From Lysinibacillus fusiformis (GTDB lineage: Bacteria; Bacillota; Bacilli; Bacillales_A; Planococcaceae): a stretch of 64,000 nucleotides of DNA. Location: assembly GCF_007362955.1 (NCBI RefSeq), contig NZ_CP041696.1:1178001-1242000 (forward strand). Direction: 5' to 3'. Shown here piece after piece: positions 18,215-27,097 of the stretch. Position numbers and translations under genes: made by a program. Numbering within the stretch: position 1 is the first letter of the stretch; every line of letters begins with the position of its first letter. The notes below the pieces were generated by a model. It was not told where the DNA came from, searched no databases, and saw only the letters and a program-made list of their open reading frames with translations.

Positions 18215-19690
18215 TCACTTCAACGCTATACAAATATTTTTTGCTTCCGTGAAAAATTCCAAGCTATGGTGACCGCCTTCACGTCCTACTCCACTCTTTT
18301 TAAAACCTCCAAACGGAGCACGTAAGTCACGCACAAACCAGCAGTTTACCCAAATTGTACCTGCACGTACACTATGAGAAATGTGATGTGCACGCTGTAA
18401 ATTTTCTGTCCAGACTACTGCATTTAAACCGTACTCTGTACCGTTTGCAATCGCAAGTGCCTCTTTCTCTGTATCAAATGGGATAATCGTAACGATAGGA
18501 CCGAAAATTTCCTCTTGGCAAATGCGGGCTTGTGGATTTTCTTGTAAATAGATTGTCGGTTGCAAGTAATAGCCTGTACTTAAATGTACTGGTAACTCAG
18601 GACGTTCACCCCCGAAAATAAGTGTAGAATTTTCATATTCAGCGATACTTAAATAGCTGGTCACCTTATTATAATGTGCTTCACTTACGACTGGTCCCAT
18701 ATTCGTTTTGGAATCTTGGGGATCACCAACAACTAATACTGCAGCCGCTTCTTTAAAACGTGTAAGGAATTTATCTAGAATGGTACGTTGCACTAAAATA
18801 CGTGAACCAGCTAGACAAACTTGACCGGAATTCATAAAAGCTGCCTGAATCGATACAGGGATGGCTTTGTCTAAATTCGCATCTTCAAAAATAATATTTG
18901 CTGCCTTGCCGCCTAACTCAAACGAAACTTTTTTCAACGAATCAGCACCATTTTTCATAATCGCTTTCCCTGTCGTTGTTTCTCCCGTAAAGGAAATTAA
19001 ATCGACTTCAGGATGTGTCGTCATAAATTCTCCGGCTGATTGTACTCCAAAACCATGAACAACATTGACAACGCCATCGGGAATACCCGCCTGCTTTGCA
19101 ATTTCACCAAGTAACGATACAGTTAATGGTGTAATTTCTGCCGGCTTTATTACTGCCGTGTTCCCTGAAGCTAAACATGGCCCAAGCTTCCACGTTGTTA
19201 GCATAAACGGTAAATTCCATGGTGTAATTAACGCAGCAACCCCAACTGGCTCATAGCGCGTATAATTTAAATAAGCATCATCCATTGGGTAGACCTCGCC
19301 ACCTTGGTGTTCCATAAAGTCAGCAAAAAACTTCAAATTTTCTGCAGCACGAGGAATTTCTCGTTCTAATGCTACCTGATAGGGTTTACCTACATCTAGT
19401 GCCTCTAAGCGCGCTAGCTCTTCCTTGCGTTCCAGGATAATCTCTGCCATTCGACGAATTTTCGCACAACGCTCAGATAATGGCATTGTACGCCAAGGTC
19501 CTTCTTCGAAAGCTTGCCGCGCTGCTTCACACGCACGATCTACGTCTTCAAAGCTCGCTTCATGAACCTTTGCAATTATTTCCTGCGTTGCAGGATTTTT
19601 CACCTCGAACAATGTTTGAGAAGAAGATTCTACATATTCCCCATTTATAAATAGCTTTACTTCCCTCAATTTCGTTTGTGTATTCCCCAT
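18215..19690 (-). CDS. 2-hydroxymuconic semialdehyde dehydrogenase-like ALDH
   Basis: 491 residues from ATG 19690 (AAGGAGTGG at good distance; the longer frame adds an implausible extension). ALDH features: PWNLPFMLTTWKL (about 155-167), the catalytic glutamate in FELGGKAANI (about 255-264) and catalytic cysteine in NSGQVCLAGS (about 285-294). In the meta-cleavage pathway this enzyme oxidises 2-hydroxymuconic semialdehyde to 2-hydroxymuconate with NAD+. HpaE (carboxymethyl-hydroxymuconate) is a close homologue, but the operon encodes the catechol-type lower pathway, so the DmpC/XylG role is inferred. Last gene of the operon. Confidence 0.83.
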   Translation of the reverse strand: MGNTQTKLREVKLFINGEYVESSSQTLFEVKNPATQEIIAKVHEASFEDVDRACEAARQAFEEGPWRTMPLSERCAKIRRMAEIILERKEELARLEALDVGKPYQVALEREIPRAAENLKFFADFMEHQGGEVYPMDDAYLNYTRYEPVGVAALITPWNLPFMLTTWKLGPCLASGNTAVIKPAEITPLTVSLLGEIAKQAGIPDGVVNVVHGFGVQSAGEFMTTHPEVDLISFTGETTTGKAIMKNGADSLKKVSFELGGKAANIIFEDANLDKAIPVSIQAAFMNSGQVCLAGSRILVQRTILDKFLTRFKEAAAVLVVGDPQDSKTNMGPVVSEAHYNKVTSYLSIAEYENSTLIFGGERPELPVHLSTGYYLQPTIYLQENPQARICQEEIFGPIVTIIPFDTEKEALAIANGTEYGLNAVVWTENLQRAHHISHSVRAGTIWVNCWFVRDLRAPFGGFKKSGVGREGGHHSLEFFTEAKNICIALK

Positions 19691-19703
19691 GATAGACCAC
19701 TCC

Positions 19704-19901
19704 TTACTCTTCATTTTGTCGACGTTGGATGGACTTTCCTGCAATTCCCCAATGTGAACTTGGAATTTCATTTAAGCACACACGAACCGTCTCAAGTGGT
19801 GCCTCTAAAACCGATGATACTGTTTTACTTACTTCTTCAATTAACCGTTCCTTTTGTTCAGATGTACGTCCTTCAATGAACGTTACTTGGATAAATGGCA
19901 T
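19704..19901 (-). CDS. 4-oxalocrotonate tautomerase
   Basis: 65 residues beginning Met-Pro-Phe-Ile; after removal of Met the N-terminal Pro1 is the catalytic base of the tautomerase superfamily. The small beta-alpha-beta fold is typical of 62-65-residue 4-OT subunits that form hexamers. It converts 2-hydroxymuconate to 2-oxo-3-hexenedioate (4-oxalocrotonate). The usual Arg residues are not all obvious: RV and RR occur at about 40 and 60. AAGGAGGAAGTCGAG precedes the ATG. The position after the decarboxylase equals DmpH-DmpI order. Confidence 0.85.
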   Translation of the reverse strand: MPFIQVTFIEGRTSEQKERLIEEVSKTVSSVLEAPLETVRVCLNEIPSSHWGIAGKSIQRRQNEE

Positions 19902-19918
19902 CTCGACTTCCTCCTTAT

Positions 19919-20710
19919 CTATAGCTCTACTTGAACTGATAATGATTCCATTCCGTCAAAGCCTACAGTAAAACTGTCTCCTGCACGCATTGTTGCAGAG
20001 CCTGTTAACGCGCCACTTAGCACTATATCCCCCGCTTGAATGTGTTGTCCACGGGCGATTAATTTATTTGCCATCCACGCGATGGCACGTGCTGGATGCC
20101 CCATAACCGAACCAGCTGTACTCGTCGCAAATATTTCATCATTTTGCGTGAAAATACAGCCCATATTCACAAGATCCACTTCATTTACCGCATATTTTTG
20201 CGAACTCACTATGTAACGCGAGGAAGAAGAGTTATCAGCAATCACATCCGGTAAAGTAAAATTGAAATTCAAATAGCGACTATCGATAATTTCCATTGCA
20301 GGTGCAATATACTCAGTTGCAGCCAGCACCTGCGCAACAGTTACAACTGGCCCCAATAAATCCTGCTTAAATACAAAGGCAATCTCTGGCTCAATTTTTG
20401 GATGAATTAAAGATTTTAATGAGATTGGCTGTTGAGCGTCTAATGCCATGTTCGCTAATAGTACACCGTAAGAAGGCTCATGCACACCCATCATCTGCTG
20501 TTTAGCCTTGCTCGTTAAGCCTAGCTTAAGTCCTGAAATTTCTGTTTGCTCTTGCTTACACTTTAAGTCAATTAGTTTATCTTGAATATCGTAGGCTGTT
20601 TCCACTGTTAATGCTGGATATTGATCGACAAACTTTGTGACCTCATATACATCCCGTTCAGCTTGATACAACTCATACGCAATTTGGTCCAACGTATCGG
20701 TTCTCATCAT
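19919..20710 (-). CDS. 2-oxo-3-hexenedioate (4-oxalocrotonate) decarboxylase-like
   Basis: 263 residues from ATG 20710 (GGAGG eight nt upstream). It belongs to the MhpD/XylI/XylJ branch of the fumarylacetoacetase-like fold. KLGLTSKAKQQMMG (about 55-68) and HPKIEPEIAFVFKQDL (about 107-122) carry the metal-ligand glutamates, with a basic/Gly segment GHPARAIAWMANKL near 208. The paralogue at 23017 has the same signatures. Gene order (E-F-G-H-I) assigns this copy as the decarboxylase (DmpH/XylI) and the other as the hydratase. Sequence alone cannot separate the two activities. Confidence 0.75.
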   Translation of the reverse strand: MMRTDTLDQIAYELYQAERDVYEVTKFVDQYPALTVETAYDIQDKLIDLKCKQEQTEISGLKLGLTSKAKQQMMGVHEPSYGVLLANMALDAQQPISLKSLIHPKIEPEIAFVFKQDLLGPVVTVAQVLAATEYIAPAMEIIDSRYLNFNFTLPDVIADNSSSSRYIVSSQKYAVNEVDLVNMGCIFTQNDEIFATSTAGSVMGHPARAIAWMANKLIARGQHIQAGDIVLSGALTGSATMRAGDSFTVGFDGMESLSVQVEL

Positions 20711-20750
20711 CGCTCGTTCCTCCATCTCTACTCGACTGTTTGTTTATGAT

Positions 20751-21105
20751 TGAATCAATTACGCCTTGGCATAATTACGTCCGGATTTTTAGTTGTGCTA
20801 TTTGTAGGAAGTTAACCTAAAACCGTCACTTCCTATGACAACGGTTTAACTGAACTGCATCGTGCAGGCCTCCTTTCAAAATCAGTGACATCCGCTGGAG
20901 GCTTTTGGCCAACATGATGTTGGTCACACAGTTGTGTGTTGCTTTCGCACAGATAAATTGCCACAGGACGTGACGTTCTTAGACTGAGTTCCTCTATTTC
21001 AGCGAGTGTTTTTTATGTGCGAAAGCATAGCGGCAGCAACAGGTGTATGCCCCCCTCTGAAAGGGAACCACATCCACATTCATCTCACCACCTTCAGAGG
21101 TGAAA
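20751..21105. repeat. Highly self-complementary intergenic element inside the catabolic operon
   Basis: This gap between two operon genes holds a series of hairpins: AAACCGT/ACGGTTT (20820-20847), GCCTCC/GGAGGC (20868-20902), CCAACATGATGTTGG (20909-20923), CACACA/TGTGTG (20925-20938), GCTTTCGCAC/GTGCGAAAGC (20941-20950 and 21017-21026) and CCTCTGAA/TTCAGAGG (21054-21061 and 21093-21100). One end carries the AATTACGCCTTGGC motif also seen at 9746. No convincing gene lies within. The last arm overlaps the final codons of the aldolase gene. Most likely an inserted MITE-like or REP-like element; a structured RNA is the alternative. Confidence 0.6.
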
Positions 21106-22114
21106 GTCTTTTGCTAAATGAAGATAAATCACGAGCAATTTCTGCAATCAAATCCTCTTGCCCACCTACTGCTTTCATTTTTCCAAGCTCCACTAAAATT
21201 TCACGTTCATCTACGTTATATTTTTTCGCTGCTTCCTGCGTAAATAATAAAAAGCTTGAATAGACACCAGCGTAACCCATCATTAAACTAGAGCCTGTTA
21301 TTTCCTGTGGGTGTGGCATAAATCGTGCAACTACGTCATTGGCAACATCTATCGTGCTATATAGATCAATCCCTGTTTCATAGCCTAGACGATTAAAAAC
21401 AGCTACCATTACTTCCGTTTGTGTATTACCACTACCAGCACCTAAACAGCGTAAACTACCGTCCACATACGTAGCACCTGCTTCGACCGCAGCCATCGTA
21501 TTTGCCATGGCAAGTGATAAATTATTATGCGCATGGAAGCCAATTTCACAGGAAACATGTGATTTTAGCGCAGCTACTCGTTCCTTGACCTCATGAGGCA
21601 GCATGGCACCTGCTGAGTCCGTGACATAAATAATTTCAGCACCGTAGCTTTCAAATAATTTCGCCTGCTCTACTATGACAGACGTTGGCGCCATATGTGC
21701 CATCATTAAAAAGCCAACTGTTTTCAACCCTAACTCTCGACTTAAGTAAATATGTTGACCAGCAACATTAGCCTCGGTTACATGAGTTGCCACACGCGCC
21801 ATTTTAGCCCCAGCCTTCACTGCATTTTTCAAATCTTCCTTTAAGCCAATACCAGGCAATATTAAGACCGATATAGCCGAGTCACCACACTCTTCTCGCG
21901 CCGCCTCGATTAACTTCAGTTCATCCACTTTCGAAAAGCCATATTGTAAAGAAGAACCACCTAATCCATCTCCATGTGAAACTTCGAAGTACTTCAACTT
22001 TGCTTTCCCTAAACCTCGGGCTACATCTCGTACTTGCTGCTCTGTAAATGCATGGCGCATCGAATGACTGCCATCTCGCAATGTCACATCTAAAACTGTT
22101 AGTTGTTTTGTCAT
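21080..22114 (-). CDS. dmpG: 4-hydroxy-2-oxovalerate aldolase
   Basis: 344 residues from ATG 22114 (GGAGG eight nt upstream). An HMG-CoA-lyase-like TIM barrel with DVTLRDGSHSMRHAF (about 9-23; conserved Arg-Asp and His) and metal-site GFHAHNNLSLA (about 198-208). A DmpG-type C-terminal domain follows (VGGQEDLIAEIARDL). It splits 4-hydroxy-2-oxovalerate into pyruvate and acetaldehyde and normally channels the aldehyde to the acylating dehydrogenase encoded just upstream. The last eight or so residues and the stop are encoded by an inverted-repeat arm, so the natural C-terminus appears to have been replaced. Confidence 0.93.
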   Translation of the reverse strand: MTKQLTVLDVTLRDGSHSMRHAFTEQQVRDVARGLGKAKLKYFEVSHGDGLGGSSLQYGFSKVDELKLIEAAREECGDSAISVLILPGIGLKEDLKNAVKAGAKMARVATHVTEANVAGQHIYLSRELGLKTVGFLMMAHMAPTSVIVEQAKLFESYGAEIIYVTDSAGAMLPHEVKERVAALKSHVSCEIGFHAHNNLSLAMANTMAAVEAGATYVDGSLRCLGAGSGNTQTEVMVAVFNRLGYETGIDLYSTIDVANDVVARFMPHPQEITGSSLMMGYAGVYSSFLLFTQEAAKKYNVDEREILVELGKMKAVGGQEDLIAEIARDLSSFSKRLSPLKVVR

Positions 22115-22129
22115 AATGCTCACCTCCGA

Positions 22130-23014
22130 TTAGTTGGACTTTACTGTTTCTTGTAGCTGCTTAGCAATTTCATTTCCTACTTGTAGCGCTGCTGCCGTCA
22201 TAATATCAAGATTTCCTGAATACGTAGGGAAGAAATCCCCTGCCCCTTCAACTTCTAAAAAGACAGTCACCTGCTTGCCATCAAAAATCGGAGCACTTGT
22301 CATGCGATATCCAGGTACATATTGTTGGACAGCCCGTACAATCTCTTCAATAGCTTCTATAATTTCCTGGTCCTTATTACCTTCATTCACTAAAACATGC
22401 ACAGTATCACGCATCATAATAGGTGGCTCAGCAGGATTTAATATAAGGATAGCTTTCCCCTTATTCGCACCTCCTACTTCCTCTATTGCCTTTGCGGTTG
22501 TGCGTGTAAATTCATCAATGTTAGCGCGTGTGCCGGGTCCTGCACTTTTACTTGCTACCGTTGCAACTATTTCTGCATATTCAACATTAGCGACTTGGTT
22601 AATGGCATGGACAATTGGAATTGTCGCTTGACCACCGCATGTCACCATATTGACATTATCGATCGTCGCATATTTTTCTAAATTGGCACATGGCACAACA
22701 AATGGGCCAATAGCAGCTGGGGTTAAATCAACCATCTTTTTGCCAAGAGCAAGCACCTTCTCACTGTGCATAGCATGTGCCTTGGCAGTTGTCGCATCGA
22801 ATACAATATCAAAGAGCTCTGGACATGTAACTAAGCCATCGATTCCATTGGTGATAGTAGGATAACCATGATCCTTAGCACGTTGAATCCCTTCTGAAGC
22901 AGGGTCAATTCCTACCATGACACCCATGGTTAAATAATCACTGCGCTCGATTTTATACATTAAATCTGTACCAATATTACCGGAGCCTAAAATCGCAACT
23001 TTCAATTTTGCCAT
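22130..23014 (-). CDS. dmpF: Acetaldehyde dehydrogenase (acylating)
   Basis: 294 residues. The N-terminal NAD(P) loop [13 protein letters not shown] is at about 7-19, and the catalytic cysteine is in [10 protein letters not shown] (about 126-135). The enzyme turns acetaldehyde, CoA and NAD+ into acetyl-CoA, working in complex with the aldolase. ATG 23014 is favoured by GAGGAG eight nt upstream. An alternative ATG at 23020 overlaps the upstream hydratase stop (ATGA). Close packing with neighbours indicates one transcript and translational coupling. Confidence 0.93.
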   Translation of the reverse strand: MAKLKVAILGSGNIGTDLMYKIERSDYLTMGVMVGIDPASEGIQRAKDHGYPTITNGIDGLVTCPELFDIVFDATTAKAHAMHSEKVLALGKKMVDLTPAAIGPFVVPCANLEKYATIDNVNMVTCGGQATIPIVHAINQVANVEYAEIVATVASKSAGPGTRANIDEFTRTTAKAIEEVGGANKGKAILILNPAEPPIMMRDTVHVLVNEGNKDQEIIEAIEEIVRAVQQYVPGYRMTSAPIFDGKQVTVFLEVEGAGDFFPTYSGNLDIMTAAALQVGNEIAKQLQETVKSN

Positions 23015-23016
23015 CT

Positions 23017-23802
23017 TCATTTCTCCTCCTGCCTAAACGTAGCGGACACAGCTCCGAGATGAGCAAAATCTGCTGTAAACGTATCTCCATCCTCAATTGT
23101 TACAGCAGCTGTTAATGCTCCCGCCAACACAAACTCATCGGCCTGCAAACCAATATCATATTTACTAAGCTTATTGGCTAACCACGCTACTGCATGTAAT
23201 GGATTGCCCATTACAGCAGCCGCAGCCGCACTATCAAACAATTCGCCATTACGATAAACATTCATGCCAATATGCGGTAAATTGACATGTGATAATTTCG
23301 TAGGCGTTCCACCAATAATCACCATAGCGGAGGAACCATTATCTGCAACCGTATCTTCAAAGCGAATTTTCCAACCGGCTATTCGACTATCAATCACTTC
23401 TAATGCAGGGACAATGTAATCTGTTGCCTCAATAACATCCTCTACTGTAATATTTGGTCCGAATAAGTCTTTCTTTAAGACAAACGCAATTTCAAATTCT
23501 AACTTTGGCTCAATGAAATGATTGAGTGAGATAGTTGCACCATCGACCTCCACCATATCCGATAAAATATGACCGTAGTCTGGCTCTGTCACATTAAATT
23601 GCTGCTGCATCGCCTTACTCGTTAAACCAATTTTCTTACCGACAATTTTCTTACCTTTTTGTTGCTTTCTAGCAATTTGATGGAGTTGAATAGCATAAGC
23701 ATCATCCACACTTATTTCCGGCACAGTCGATGTAAGTGGCTCAATAGGTCGTTTCGTTTCCTCCGCTTCCTGTAATTTCTCTGCATATAGTTGTGTATCC
23801 AT
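23017..23802 (-). CDS. 2-keto-4-pentenoate hydratase-like
   Basis: 261 residues with signatures [14 protein letters not shown] (about 55-68), [16 protein letters not shown] (about 102-117) and [16 protein letters not shown] (about 200-215), typical of MhpD/DmpE/XylJ enzymes. It hydrates 2-hydroxypenta-2,4-dienoate to 4-hydroxy-2-oxovalerate. The first gene of the E-F-G-H-I block, hence the hydratase assignment. AGGAGGTAGGCT precedes ATG 23802. It overlaps the dehydrogenase gene by four bases if the latter starts at 23020. Confidence 0.85.
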   Translation of the reverse strand: MDTQLYAEKLQEAEETKRPIEPLTSTVPEISVDDAYAIQLHQIARKQQKGKKIVGKKIGLTSKAMQQQFNVTEPDYGHILSDMVEVDGATISLNHFIEPKLEFEIAFVLKKDLFGPNITVEDVIEATDYIVPALEVIDSRIAGWKIRFEDTVADNGSSAMVIIGGTPTKLSHVNLPHIGMNVYRNGELFDSAAAAAVMGNPLHAVAWLANKLSKYDIGLQADEFVLAGALTAAVTIEDGDTFTADFAHLGAVSATFRQEEK

Positions 23803-23812
23803 AGCCTACCTC

Positions 23813-24292
23813 CTAGATTTGCAATGTTGTTCCTACTGCCAGTGCACCGTATTGTCCATTAAAGAATAGTAATGGCTCCCCGTCTTCTATATGAATGTTC
23901 TTCACGCGACCGATAAATAACGTATGATCGCCTTCAATAAAAGTGCTTGCAACCTCACAGCTTACCTGTGCAATAGCACCTTCAATCGTCGGTGCACCTT
24001 GTAAATCACCGAACTTCACATGACGTTTGTCTTTGATTTGGCCGGCAAATAACATGGATAGTTCTTGCTGTTGTGCCGATAAAATATTGACAGTAAATGT
24101 TCCACTATGCTGAATATGCTCCAGCATAGAAGCTTTCTCACCAACCGAGATGACAACTAATTTAGGAGCAAGTGAAACAGACATGAACGCATTTGCAGTC
24201 ATGCCGTGAATATTACCATTTCTATTTGTGGTAATTACCGTGACACCTGTTGCAAATTTCCCCATCGCATTTCTAAATAGACGATCCTCCAT
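23813..24292 (-). CDS. Flavin reductase component of the monooxygenase
   Basis: 159 residues of the flavin-reductase-like (HpaC/PheA2) family: RNAMGKFATGVTVITT (about 6-21) and GMTANAFMSVSLAPKLVVISV (about 30-51) form the FMN/FAD site; a GDHTLFIGRV segment is near 119. It supplies reduced flavin to the HpaB-like oxygenase encoded two genes upstream. AAGGAGGTCATGTA precedes ATG 24292. Ten nt separate its stop from the hydratase start, so it is in the same operon. Confidence 0.88.
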   Translation of the reverse strand: MEDRLFRNAMGKFATGVTVITTNRNGNIHGMTANAFMSVSLAPKLVVISVGEKASMLEHIQHSGTFTVNILSAQQQELSMLFAGQIKDKRHVKFGDLQGAPTIEGAIAQVSCEVASTFIEGDHTLFIGRVKNIHIEDGEPLLFFNGQYGALAVGTTLQI

Positions 24293-24313
24293 TACATGAC
24301 CTCCTTATGATAT

Positions 24314-24352
24314 AGGGCTGTCTCAAATACTATGAAAACGTATTTCAGACAG
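24314..24352 (-). promoter_or_regulatory. Hairpin between dioxygenase and flavin reductase genes
   Basis: GGCTGTCT and AGACAGC (24314-24321, 24345-24351) frame an inner AAATAC/GTATTT helix. No T-run follows on the minus strand, so it is more likely an RNA processing or stability hairpin than a terminator. Confidence 0.45.
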
Positions 24353-24398
24353 CATTGTAGAAACTTTCACCTTATTAATTGATTTTGCTATCGTTACA

Positions 24399-25364
24399 CT
24401 ATTTCACAGGCACTTTTACAGCTCGATCTGGTGTACCGTATAAGAAATATTCATTCGGTAGTGGTGAGCCATACCAAATAATTGCCTCGTCAAGCTCATT
24501 CTCACGCCATGTGATCGGCTTCCAGTCAGGATCAAAAATGAGATAACCTGAATCACCAAATAATTCAACTCGGTTTCCACCAGGCTCCATTACATACATA
24601 AAGTACGCTTGACTCACACCATGTTTACCTGGCCCTGCTTCAATTTGAATACCATTTTCCATAAATATATCTGCTGTATCCATTAGGTGTTGTGGATAGC
24701 CATACCAAAATGCAATATGATGGAAGCGGCCACTATTGCCCGTTTGATCGTTCATTAACGCTACCTCATGTACAAGTGGGCTAACACTCATCCATGCACC
24801 AATTTCTTCATTATTGTTCAAAACAATTTGTTCACGTAACTTGAAGCCTAAATGCTCAGACATAAACTCACGGTTTTTTGCTACATCTCTACACATTAAA
24901 TTGATATGGTCTAAACGACGTGCCGGAACTCCCGTTAATGGACGTTTTTGTGGACGGCTTTTTAATAATGTTTTTTGGTCTTCTGCTGGCTGGAAATAAT
25001 CCACTTCCCATAAAATTTCCTGATTGTGACCATCTGGTGTGACAAATTGATAGGCACGACCATGGCCTAAATCGCCATCAATCCAGCCTGTTCCGTAGCC
25101 ACTTTTTTCTAAAGATGCGACCCGACGCTCCAACGCCTCTGGTGAACTTGCACGCCATGCGGAATGTCCAAGACCCGCTTCTTTGCCTTCTGTAAGTTTT
25201 AATGTGTGATGATAAAAATCCTCATAACCTCGTAAATATACGGATTGCCCTTCACGCGCTGTAATTTGAAGCCCCATATAATCGGTAAAAAACTTTAAGG
25301 ATTCCTCTGGCTTTGGTGTAAAAAGTTCCACATGCGCTAATTGTGCTACATCAAAATTTGACAT
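24399..25364 (-). CDS. Catechol 2,3-dioxygenase (extradiol, two-domain VOC)
   Basis: 321 residues from ATG 25364 (GGGGGA upstream at good distance; the TTG three bases earlier is too near). Two VOC domains. The C-terminal one carries the Fe(II) ligands: His in [11 protein letters not shown] (about 152-162), His in [11 protein letters not shown] (about 211-221) and Glu in [10 protein letters not shown] (about 266-275). It cleaves a catechol next to the two hydroxyls to give a yellow semialdehyde, the branch point of the operon's lower pathway. Homoprotocatechuate dioxygenases share this fold, so the catechol substrate is inferred from the other genes. Confidence 0.88.
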   Translation of the reverse strand: MSNFDVAQLAHVELFTPKPEESLKFFTDYMGLQITAREGQSVYLRGYEDFYHHTLKLTEGKEAGLGHSAWRASSPEALERRVASLEKSGYGTGWIDGDLGHGRAYQFVTPDGHNQEILWEVDYFQPAEDQKTLLKSRPQKRPLTGVPARRLDHINLMCRDVAKNREFMSEHLGFKLREQIVLNNNEEIGAWMSVSPLVHEVALMNDQTGNSGRFHHIAFWYGYPQHLMDTADIFMENGIQIEAGPGKHGVSQAYFMYVMEPGGNRVELFGDSGYLIFDPDWKPITWRENELDEAIIWYGSPLPNEYFLYGTPDRAVKVPVK

Positions 25365-25388
25365 CAAAATTCCCCCTAATTGTTTTAA

Positions 25389-26927
25389 TTATTTATTTGC
25401 GAAATAATTCACATCGTCTGGATTAACCCAAGTTGGGTCTGTCCAACCTGTTAAATCGTAATCTGCCATACATTGCTCAGCAAACGCTATAAATTCATCT
25501 GTTTTACCGCTTCCTTGTGCACCAAACAATGTTTGTAAGCGAATATCTTCATGATTTCCGGCATAATTGCGTTCGTATAATTCACTACGACCACCAAATT
25601 CCGTTCCAATCGCATCCCACAAAAGTTTTATGGTTTTAATTTTTTCGAGTGCCTCGATTCCATTTGAACCGCGGTAGAGCTTATCTAATGTCGGACGGAA
25701 TTCCTCATTTAAGAAATCTCTTGCACTAGATGGCTGTACGATTAAGTTCCCTGCTACAATCTGCTGAATAATGCCTTTAATCTTCGGCCAGCCCTCCTGC
25801 AAAAATACGCGATAGGCTAATCCACCACTTAAATTCGGAATAACGATGCCATTTTCTTTTTTCTCAGGATTCAGTGCCATCGCATCACTTAATGACCAGA
25901 ACATATGACGCCAAGCGATAATTTCCCCGATATGCACCTGTACACCGCGAAATTGATCTGTGCCCGCTGTCTTTAATGCCTTCAGCAATACACCAATAAT
26001 AAAATCTAATTTCACTGCTAAGCGTGTAACACCTTGGAAAGTAAATCGATTAATGAAACCGCTTTCTACAAAGAATGAAGTAGTCTTTTGCATATCTTCA
26101 TAAATTAAAATATTTTCCCATGGAATCAGTGCTTGCTCGAAGACAAGTACTGCGTCATTTTCATCAAAGCGGCTACTTAGCGGATAATCAAATGGAGTAC
26201 CCATAACTGCTGACGTCATTTCATATGATGCACGGCTTATTAGCTTTACGCCGGGTGCATCCATAGGTGCGATAAAGACAACAGCAAACTTTTTATCTTT
26301 AATCGGTAGACCATACGTGCCAACAAAATTGTAATTAGTGATGGCAGAACCTGTAGCGACCATTTTTGAGCCACTAACGATTAAGCCTTCATCTGTTTCA
26401 CGTTCTACTTGAATAAAAACATCCCCAACTTCATGAACATCTTTATGACGGTCTACAGGTGGATTCACAATTGCATGATTAAAGAACCAATTGCGTTCTT
26501 GTGCCTCTTTGTACCAACGCTTTGCATTTTCTTGAAAAGGTGAATAGTATTCGGGATTCCCTCCAAGTGTCGCAAGGAATGACGCTTTATAATCGGGTGT
26601 CCGCCCCATTTGCCCATATGTAAGGCGGGCCCAAGCAACAATAGCGTCTCGTCCTTGAATTAAATCATCCGCGCTACGTGCTGCACGGAAATACTTATGT
26701 GTATAACCACCACTGCCTGTATCTGTTTCACAAGTTAAAATATCTTTGTATTGTGGGTCATGCATGGCATCATATAAACGTGAAATCGAACGTGCAGAAT
26801 TCCGAAAAGCTGGATGTGTCGTGACATCCTTTACACGTTCACCATGTAACCAAATCTCTCGATTATCCTTTAAACTTTCTAAATATTCCTGGCCTGTCAA
26901 TGGCTTCGTGACTTGCTGAACTACCAT
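25389..26927 (-). CDS. HpaB/PheA1-type flavin-dependent aromatic monooxygenase, oxygenase subunit
   Basis: 512 residues from ATG 26927, preceded by AGGGGGGAAGAGA; the longer frame extends into untranslated AT-rich sequence. It shows 4-hydroxyphenylacetate 3-hydroxylase features: TGQEYLESL and REIWLHGERVKDVTTHPAF near the N-terminus, and an acyl-CoA-dehydrogenase-like body with YGQMGRTPDYKASF and KMVATGSAITNYNF. It uses reduced flavin from the operon's reductase to add a hydroxyl ortho to a phenolic OH. Known members hydroxylate 4-hydroxyphenylacetate or phenol. The catechol-type lower pathway favours phenol or a simple phenol, as inference. Confidence 0.87.
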   Translation of the reverse strand: MVVQQVTKPLTGQEYLESLKDNREIWLHGERVKDVTTHPAFRNSARSISRLYDAMHDPQYKDILTCETDTGSGGYTHKYFRAARSADDLIQGRDAIVAWARLTYGQMGRTPDYKASFLATLGGNPEYYSPFQENAKRWYKEAQERNWFFNHAIVNPPVDRHKDVHEVGDVFIQVERETDEGLIVSGSKMVATGSAITNYNFVGTYGLPIKDKKFAVVFIAPMDAPGVKLISRASYEMTSAVMGTPFDYPLSSRFDENDAVLVFEQALIPWENILIYEDMQKTTSFFVESGFINRFTFQGVTRLAVKLDFIIGVLLKALKTAGTDQFRGVQVHIGEIIAWRHMFWSLSDAMALNPEKKENGIVIPNLSGGLAYRVFLQEGWPKIKGIIQQIVAGNLIVQPSSARDFLNEEFRPTLDKLYRGSNGIEALEKIKTIKLLWDAIGTEFGGRSELYERNYAGNHEDIRLQTLFGAQGSGKTDEFIAFAEQCMADYDLTGWTDPTWVNPDDVNYFANK

Positions 26928-26980
26928 TCTCTTCCCCCCTACAATTATTTTTTCTTGTTTGACATGTCTATTTAAATTTA

Positions 26981-27017
26981 ATACTTTTAGAATTTTTAGA
27001 TAATTAACAAAAAGTAT
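26981..27017. promoter_or_regulatory. Candidate operator of the catabolic operon
   Basis: Perfect 8-bp inverted repeat ATACTTTT (26981-26988) / AAAAGTAT (27010-27017) with a 21-nt spacer, 54-90 nt upstream of the oxygenase start. The spacing puts both halves on about the same helix face. A plausible target for the upstream regulator; not proven. Confidence 0.4.
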
Positions 27018-27069
27018 AGTATTCTCTTTGTTTTCTTTAAAATTTGAAAGGAATATATGCAAAAAACAG

Positions 27070-27097
27070 AAAAAAGCCAGCGAATACGCTGACTTTT
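27070..27097 (-). terminator. Terminator of the regulator gene
   Basis: AAAAGTCAGCG pairs with CGCTGGCTTTT on the minus strand, followed by further T. The stem abuts the regulator stop, so the regulator and operon probably have separate transcripts. Confidence 0.75.

Noticed and set aside
21006..21263. Plus-strand frame over the hairpin element
   Set aside because: Antisense to the aldolase end and through inverted repeats; no ribosome site and no recognisable protein.
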